Positions 60,516 to 64,000 of a stretch of 64,000 bases of DNA are shown here, piece after piece. The first letter of the stretch is position 1. Each line of letters begins with the position of its first letter. The notes below the pieces were generated by a model, which was not told the DNA's origin, searched no databases, and was given only the letters and a program-made list of their open reading frames with translations. Both the position numbers and the translations under genes were made by a program. This stretch comes from DASREM01 sp035652095 (GTDB lineage: Bacteria > Acidobacteriota > Terriglobia > Terriglobales > Acidobacteriaceae), in the NCBI GenBank assembly GCA_035652095.1, contig DASREM010000028.1, forward strand, positions 248,001 to 312,000, written 5' to 3'.

Positions 60516-61798
60516 AGTTTGCCTTCGTCAATCCGGCCTGGAGTTTTACCGGTTCGACCTACTTCGGCTGCCAGGAGCCGCATTATCCCCTGGAGTTGAT
60601 GTTCGCCTTCGATAAAGTGCGCGAGGCTGGACACAAGCCGCTTCTGATCGATGCGCAATTGCATGGCCTGAACGCGTCTGAAGTGAAAGAGCGGATCGGT
60701 ACCTTTCGTCCCGATTTTCTGGTCATCCCGACCGCGCCCTCTTACTTGTTCTGGCGCTGTCCTCCGCCGGAGTTGCGGGTCCCGCAGCAATGGTTTCGTG
60801 AATTGGATTCGGGAGCGGTCAAAGTTGCAATCGGGCCGCATTCCTCCGCCACTCCCGCAGCTACCTTACGAAAGCTGAATTGCGATGTCGCCCTGCGGGG
60901 CGAGCCCGATGAAACCATCGTCCAGTTGGCAGACCGTCCATGGAACGAAATCGATGGATGCTGCTGGCGCGATCAGCGGGGCGAACACATCAGCCCGTCG
61001 CTAGGCGTGACCGACATGAAGAAGTTGGGCCGGCTGAAGTTCGACAACTATGACGTCGAACGGCATGAGCACCGCCATCACGTTTTTAGCGGCTCCGGTC
61101 GCGGGGCGGAACTGGAATTCGCGCGCGGCTGTCCCTGGGCCTGCAGCTTCTGTAACAAAACCCTTTTCCGGAATAAATTCCGGGAGCGTGACGTCGACGA
61201 AGTCCTCGCCGAAGTGGATACGCTGATTGCCCGGGGCGTGAATTACATCTACTGGATCGACGAGATCTTTGGAGTCGGGAAGAACGTGCACAGGCTGCTG
61301 GAGAACTTACGGCATCGTCCGGTATCCATTGGCCTGCAGACCCGTATCGACCTGTGGGATGAAGAGACCCTGGACCTGCTTGGCCAGGCGCATTGTATTT
61401 CGATGGAATGCGGCATTGAGTCCATCACGGAGGAAGGCCGGGACGAACTCAATAAAAACTGCCGCATGTCCACGGAACGGTTGTCGGACCTACTCATCTA
61501 CGCGCGCCAGCGCATCCCCTGGGTGCAGGCGAATCTTATCCTTACCGACAAAGACGACCGCGACGACATCCGCGGGTTTCAGGAAAAGCTGAAAGCGCAT
61601 CAGGTCTGGGTCAGCGAGCCGGTGCCGATGTTCCCCTATCCCGGCACACCGTATTACCAGCAGGTATTCGGTCCGCCGGATGATCAGGCGTGGGAACGAG
61701 CGCACAAATATTACACGGGTCTATTTTCGGGGAAAGGTTATAGCGACATACAGGAAGCACATCCCGTCCCAATCGAGGAATTGGAATGCACGTACTGA
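60512..61798 (+). CDS. B12-binding radical SAM enzyme (TIGR04295-like)
   Basis: A 428-residue enzyme. The N-terminal part (about 1-150) has a cobalamin-binding Rossmann-like layout (ELMFAFDKVREAGHKPLLIDAQ, RPDFLVIPTAPS) though without a clear DxHxxG. The radical SAM core holds C207-x3-C211-x2-C214 in GCPWACSFCNKT, the 4Fe-4S ligands, and continues through IYWIDEIFGVGK and SMECGIESITEEGRDEL. It may methylate or rearrange an unactivated carbon of the sugar product. It overlaps both neighbours (4 and 13 bp). Family name is recalled, not searched. Confidence 0.9.
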   Translation: MKFAFVNPAWSFTGSTYFGCQEPHYPLELMFAFDKVREAGHKPLLIDAQLHGLNASEVKERIGTFRPDFLVIPTAPSYLFWRCPPPELRVPQQWFRELDSGAVKVAIGPHSSATPAATLRKLNCDVALRGEPDETIVQLADRPWNEIDGCCWRDQRGEHISPSLGVTDMKKLGRLKFDNYDVERHEHRHHVFSGSGRGAELEFARGCPWACSFCNKTLFRNKFRERDVDEVLAEVDTLIARGVNYIYWIDEIFGVGKNVHRLLENLRHRPVSIGLQTRIDLWDEETLDLLGQAHCISMECGIESITEEGRDELNKNCRMSTERLSDLLIYARQRIPWVQANLILTDKDDRDDIRGFQEKLKAHQVWVSEPVPMFPYPGTPYYQQVFGPPDDQAWERAHKYYTGLFSGKGYSDIQEAHPVPIEELECTY

Positions 61799-62889
61799 TT
61801 ACGGCCGACACGGTCGGCGGCGTGTGGACCTATACCCAGGAATTGGTAAGTGGGCTGGTTCGGCGGAACGTGCGAGTCACGCTGGTAAGTTTCGGCCGCA
61901 TGCCAAGCCCGCAGCAGACGGAGTGGTTGCTGGGTCTGCCCAATCTTGATTACCGGCCAACTCCTTACCGCCTGGAATGGATGCGCGAACCCCAGCGTGA
62001 TATCGAGTCGTCCTGCGAGTTCCTTGAGGCCGTCATTCGTGAAGTCCGTCCCGATCTGCTCCACCTCAATCAGTACTGTTATGGCACTGTCTCCCCATGG
62101 CTGCCTCGCGTAGTGGTCGCGCATAGCGACGTCTTCAGCTGGTGGGAGGGAGTTCATGGTTGCGAGCCGGAGGACAATGCCTGGACTCGCTGGTACCGCG
62201 AAACTGTGGTCAGCGGCCTCAGCTGCGCCGATGTGGTGATCGCGCCATCGCAGTGGATGCTGAACACGATTCCTCGCTTTTACGTCCGACCCAGCTACGG
62301 CAGGGTCATTTACAACGGGCGGAACCCAGCGCTGTTTGAAGCGGACGTCTCCAAGGAAAAATTTGTGCTCGGCGTGGGAAGACTCTGGGATCGCGCCAAG
62401 CAGGTCTCTTTGTTGCTGGAAAGTGACCATAAGGTTCCGGTGTGGATCGTCGGCTCGCAGGAGGAGCCTGGCAACGCCGCCGACCTTGCCAAACCGAAGC
62501 TGGGCCGGGGAGAGTTCAAGCTGCTGGGGGAGAAGTCGCAGGCGCAATTGCGGGGACTATTCGCGCGCGCTGCCATCTACGCGGCCACCTCTTGCTACGA
62601 GCCTTTCGGACTGGCGCCCCTGGAAGCTGCATTCTCCCGCTGCGCCCTGGTCATGAACGATCTTCCGGTGTTTCACGAATTATGGGGAGACGCGGCCTAT
62701 TACTTCAAGCGCAACGACCCTAACGATCTCGCTCGCCGCATTCGCGAGCTGAGCGCAGACTCCGAACTGCGGCATGAGTTTGCCGAACGCGCCTATAATC
62801 GCGCGCATCGGCAATTCAGGGCGGAGCGGATGATCGATCAGTACGAGAACCTTTACTACAGCGTCAGCGCCGCGGAGAAAGTTGCGTGA
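61786..62889 (+). CDS. GT4-type glycosyltransferase
   Basis: A 367-residue GT-B transferase. N-terminal domain begins MHVLITADTVGGVWTYTQEL with the glycine-rich loop; the C-terminal domain has FVLGVGRLWDRAKQVSLL and the nucleotide-sugar motif EPFGLAPLEA with its glutamates. It transfers a sugar from an NDP donor to an unknown acceptor. GAGG precedes the ATG, and the gene overlaps both the radical SAM gene and the next transferase. Confidence 0.92.
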   Translation: MHVLITADTVGGVWTYTQELVSGLVRRNVRVTLVSFGRMPSPQQTEWLLGLPNLDYRPTPYRLEWMREPQRDIESSCEFLEAVIREVRPDLLHLNQYCYGTVSPWLPRVVVAHSDVFSWWEGVHGCEPEDNAWTRWYRETVVSGLSCADVVIAPSQWMLNTIPRFYVRPSYGRVIYNGRNPALFEADVSKEKFVLGVGRLWDRAKQVSLLLESDHKVPVWIVGSQEEPGNAADLAKPKLGRGEFKLLGEKSQAQLRGLFARAAIYAATSCYEPFGLAPLEAAFSRCALVMNDLPVFHELWGDAAYYFKRNDPNDLARRIRELSADSELRHEFAERAYNRAHRQFRAERMIDQYENLYYSVSAAEKVA

Positions 62890-64000
62890 GAGCCCTGCAA
62901 ATCAGAATCTTTGCGCACTCGTGGATCTCAGACTGGAACCACGGCAACGCTCACTTCCTGCGTGGGTTGGCATATGAACTGGTGCGTATGGGACACCAGG
63001 TCCGCTGCTATGAGATGACGAATTCCTGGTCGTTCAGGAATCTGCTCGAGGAAGGACCCGATTATGCAGCCGAAGCATTCCTCAGTTTTCGCCGCGCGTT
63101 TCCGGCTCTTGACGTGCGCTTCTTTAATGCCGGCGAGAGTTTCCTGAGCTTCGCGGAGGAGGAGCTGCGCGGTGCGGATCTGGTGCTGGTGCACGAATGG
63201 AACGAACCGGAGACGGTGAAAACGATCCTGGCGCTGCGGCGCAGGTTCGGCTTTCGGGTCCTGCTTCACGATACCCACCATCGCGCCTATACCAACCCGC
63301 AGGAGATCCTGCGTTTTTCCCTCGCGGAGTTCGACGGGGTGCTCGCGTTCGGGGAAGCCATCCGCAGAATCTATTCCGAAGCCTTTCAGGTCAAGAAGGT
63401 CTGGACGTTTCACGAAGCTGCGGACACGGCGCACTTCCGGCCTATGCAGGCGCAAAAAGATACCGATGTTGTCTGGGTAGGGAACTGGGGGGACGAGGAG
63501 AGGACACGCGAGCTGCAGGAGTTTCTCATTGGCCCCGCGGCCGCTTTGCGCGAGCGGCGCATCGTGGTGCACGGTGTGCGCTATCCCGACCATGCCAGGC
63601 AGAGGTTGTCTGAAGCCGGCATTGAGTATCGAGGATATCTGCCCAACCTCAAAGGTCCCTACGCCTACGCGCGCAGCCTGCTCTCTTTGCACGTGCCGCG
63701 CAGATTTTATGCCAATGGTCTAAGCGGCGTCCCCACGATTCGCGTTTTTGAAGCCTTGGCTTGTGGAATTCCCCTGGTGTGTTCTCCCTGGAGCGATACG
63801 GAACACCTGTTCCGTCCGGGCGAGGATTATGTTTGCGCTGAGGACACTCGGACGATGGAGGCAGAGATACGATATCTGCTCACAGATGACCGGGCCCGGG
63901 CTCAGATTGCAGCAAACGGGCTGGAGACGATTCAGAAGTGTCACACTTGCGCGCACCGCGCCGAGCAGCTCATCGAGATCTACAAGGACATCGAAAGATG
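62886..64000 (+). CDS. CgeB-like glycosyltransferase, cut by the window end
   Basis: A GTG at 62886 overlapping the previous stop by 4 bp opens a frame of at least 371 codons that runs off the window. It begins with VRALQIRIFAHSWISDWNHG, has LVLVHEWNEPETVKTI and LLHDTHHRAY in the first domain, and a C-terminal GT-B half with VVWVGNWGDEERTREL and GVPTIRVFEALACGIPLVCS (donor-binding glutamate). It resembles spore-coat CgeB-type transferases. The remainder and any further cluster genes lie to the right. Confidence 0.85.
   Translation, partial: MRALQIRIFAHSWISDWNHGNAHFLRGLAYELVRMGHQVRCYEMTNSWSFRNLLEEGPDYAAEAFLSFRRAFPALDVRFFNAGESFLSFAEEELRGADLVLVHEWNEPETVKTILALRRRFGFRVLLHDTHHRAYTNPQEILRFSLAEFDGVLAFGEAIRRIYSEAFQVKKVWTFHEAADTAHFRPMQAQKDTDVVWVGNWGDEERTRELQEFLIGPAAALRERRIVVHGVRYPDHARQRLSEAGIEYRGYLPNLKGPYAYARSLLSLHVPRRFYANGLSGVPTIRVFEALACGIPLVCSPWSDTEHLFRPGEDYVCAEDTRTMEAEIRYLLTDDRARAQIAANGLETIQKCHTCAHRAEQLIEIYKDIER

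Overview
The window looks like chromosomal DNA of an acidobacterium (Acidobacteriota, Terriglobia-like). This is inferred from the protein content: seven-bladed SBBP propeller proteins with Ig-like repeats, HAF-repeat proteins, small Cys-rich and 51-residue proteins of a kind I associate with that phylum, DUF4097 proteins beside an ECF sigma/anti-sigma pair, and diverse two-component proteins. Genes are dense, moderately GC-rich and mostly carry clear Shine-Dalgarno sites. There is no transposase, integrase or CRISPR array.

Layout. 1-5.7 kb: minus-strand lysine/diaminopimelate operon asd-lysC-dapB-dapA-dapD; dapA carries an unusual Cys-rich C-terminal extension and a four-copy ~40-bp tandem repeat separates it from dapD. 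5.7-15.6 kb: galT, an AI-2E-type permease, aroK, a DUF4097 protein, an ECF sigma factor with an anti-sigma factor holding a 35-residue triplicate repeat, an MFS carrier, an outer-membrane barrel and a CBS protein. 15.7-31 kb: large secreted proteins (SBBP/Ig, LamG-like, HAF, S8 protease with a Trp-rich tail), tRNA-Lys(UUU), ZIP transporter, MASE1-PAS-kinase-receiver hybrid and an aldehyde dehydrogenase. 31-44 kb: a dual HD-GYP/GGDEF enzyme, an RND efflux pair, PilZ-GAF protein, gluconolactonase-like protein, TetR regulator and a TIGR02147-type regulator whose N-terminus appears frameshifted.

44.5-49.2 kb: an ABC-2 exporter with its own DesK/DesR-like two-component system (one minus-strand operon), divergent from a PP2C phosphatase. 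49.3-54.5 kb: a Cys-free Rrf2 regulator preceded by a perfect 9-5-9 palindrome, translationally coupled to a sulfonate/nitrate-type ABC importer and followed by a porin. 54.5-56.2 kb: metallophosphoesterase and a nucleotidyltransferase-like protein.

56.2-64 kb (open at the right edge): a co-directional cluster of a methyltransferase, a glycoside-hydrolase-like protein with apparently permuted barrel halves, two sugar-nucleotide SDR enzymes (one with a zinc-ribbon insert), a B12-binding radical SAM enzyme and two glycosyltransferases. The last four genes overlap by 4-13 bp. This is the best candidate for a poorly described biosynthetic system, probably making a modified glycan or glycoside. 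Several intergenic palindromes (CGGACAGANTGTCCG, GTGA-N6-TCAC, GGGGCAA/TTGCCCC, CTAACGTTAG) are candidate operators.
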